Of a stretch of 17,127 nucleotides of DNA, positions 16,574-17,127 are shown piece by piece. This stretch comes from Christensenella sp. UBA1431 (GTDB lineage Bacteria > Bacillota > Clostridia > Christensenellales > UBA1431). Under the pieces are notes generated by a model. It worked only from the letters and a program-made list of their open reading frames with translations, was not told the DNA's origin and did no database searches. The stretch spans positions 602 to 17,728 of the forward strand of contig DCTV01000027.1 of NCBI GenBank assembly GCA_002329665.1, given 5' to 3'. The position numbers and the translations under genes were made by a program. Every line of letters begins with the position of its first letter. The first letter of the stretch is position 1.

Positions 16574-16591
16574 ACCTTTCCAATGAAAGGT
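16574..16591. repeat. Short inverted repeat upstream of the kinase operon promoter
   Basis: ACCTTTC and GAAAGGT flank the loop CAAT, a perfect 7-base-pair hairpin about 40 bases upstream of the -35 box of the kinase operon and beyond the transketolase terminator. There is no T-tract. It could be an operator or nothing. Confidence 0.35.
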
Positions 16592-16640
16592 CCTAAACGA
16601 ACGCGCGCTTCAGGGCTTTTGGAAAATGGCGTCAAAAGCG

Positions 16641-16672
16641 AAAAAGCCCCCTGAAACGGATCCAGGGGGCTT
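16641..16672 (-). terminator. Terminator after the transketolase gene
   Basis: On the minus strand AAGCCCCCTG pairs with CAGGGGGCTT around a 9-base loop and runs into TTTTT (16645-16641), 25 bases beyond the transketolase stop. It is a classical intrinsic terminator. Confidence 0.88.
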
Positions 16673-16696
16673 ATGGCGTCATACGGCCGCAGCCGC

Positions 16697-17127
16697 TCAG
16701 AACAGCTTCGTCACCGTTTCGACGACGTTCTCCACCGTGAACCCGAATTCCTTGAACAGGACTCCGGCGGGCGCCGACGCGCCGTAATGGTCGATGCTGA
16801 CGACGGCGCCGTCGAGACCCGAATACTTCTGCCAGCCGAAGGAAGTGCCCGCTTCGACGGCAACGCGCTTGCGCACGGCCGAAGGCAGGACCTTCTCCCT
16901 GTACTCGTCGCTCTGGCTGTCGAAGACCTCCATGCTGGGCATGGAGACCACGCGCGCGTCGATCCCCTTATCCTTGAGCGCGGCCTTCGCGTTATAGGCG
17001 AGTTCCACCTCCGAGCCGGAAGCGATCAGGATGGCGTCGGGCACGGCCTTGTCGGAATCGGCGAGGATGTACCCGCCCTTCATCGCGTCTTTGCCGGTCT
17101 CGTCATACAGCGGCAGGCCCTGGCGGG
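16697..17127 (-). CDS. tkt: Transketolase, C-terminal part (runs off the right edge)
   Basis: The last 142 residues of a transketolase are visible; the frame stays open to the window edge through RQGLPLYDETGKDAMKGGY, so the ATG inside it is not the start. Recognisable C-terminal domain features are the preceding LxxTRQxLP context, ILIASGSEVELA, ARVVSMPSMEVFDSQ, YREKVLP, the VAVEAGTSFGWQKY block and YGASAPAGVLFKEFGFT. Transketolase moves two-carbon ketol units between sugar phosphates in the non-oxidative pentose phosphate pathway, with thiamine diphosphate. The TPP and pyrimidine domains lie outside the window, so catalytic completeness, and whether it is a full-length or split-subunit enzyme, cannot be judged. 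Confidence 0.93.
   Translation of the reverse strand, partial: RQGLPLYDETGKDAMKGGYILADSDKAVPDAILIASGSEVELAYNAKAALKDKGIDARVVSMPSMEVFDSQSDEYREKVLPSAVRKRVAVEAGTSFGWQKYSGLDGAVVSIDHYGASAPAGVLFKEFGFTVENVVETVTKLF

Noticed and set aside
16606..16653. Antiterminator-like pairing between TTCAGGGC upstream and GCCCCCTGAA of the transketolase terminator
   Set aside because: On the transcribed (minus) strand the competing segment comes after the terminator, so it could not control it. The opposite strand has no gene there to regulate.

Overview
The window looks like ordinary chromosome from an anaerobic bacterium, most likely a high-GC member of the Bacillota (Clostridia-like). This rests on several traits: strong AGGAGG-type ribosome binding sites, vegetative TTGACA/TATAAT promoters, GTG and TTG starts, lipobox lipoproteins, a single-chain pyruvate:ferredoxin oxidoreductase, and the LL-diaminopimelate aminotransferase route to lysine. 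The genus cannot be named from the sequence alone.

Layout, left to right. A truncated tRNA-Arg(CCU) reads off the left edge from a near-consensus promoter. Divergent to it is dapL on the plus strand, closed by a strong terminator. Facing dapL is a lone, clearly AT-rich endonuclease/exonuclease/phosphatase-family gene, the only part of the window that looks foreign. Next on the minus strand come a GH13 maltosyltransferase-like enzyme and, upstream of it, a GntR/HutC-type regulator. An intrinsic terminator lies in the short gap between them and overlaps the longest possible GH13 reading frame. A P-type Ca2+-ATPase (minus) follows, divergent from a small membrane-anchored protein (plus), which converges with hisC (minus) only 7 bases away. 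The largest gene-free stretch (about 370 bp) carries the hisC and PFOR promoters and leads into PFOR (nifJ-type), which ends in a strong hairpin.

The right part is all minus strand. The 3' end of a transketolase gene with its terminator is followed by a short operon of a glutamate-5-kinase-like amino acid kinase and a lipoprotein. A second, related lipoprotein lies behind an intervening terminator.

How the genes relate. Most are stand-alone transcription units for central metabolism (PFOR, transketolase), amino acid synthesis (DapL, HisC), alpha-glucan handling (GH13) and ion homeostasis (Ca2+-ATPase). I see no convincing multi-gene defence, mobile or biosynthetic system. The points most worth a second look are a possible attenuator between the GntR and GH13 genes, the AT-rich EEP insertion, the kinase with no proA partner coupled to a lipoprotein, and the two tandem paralogous lipoproteins.
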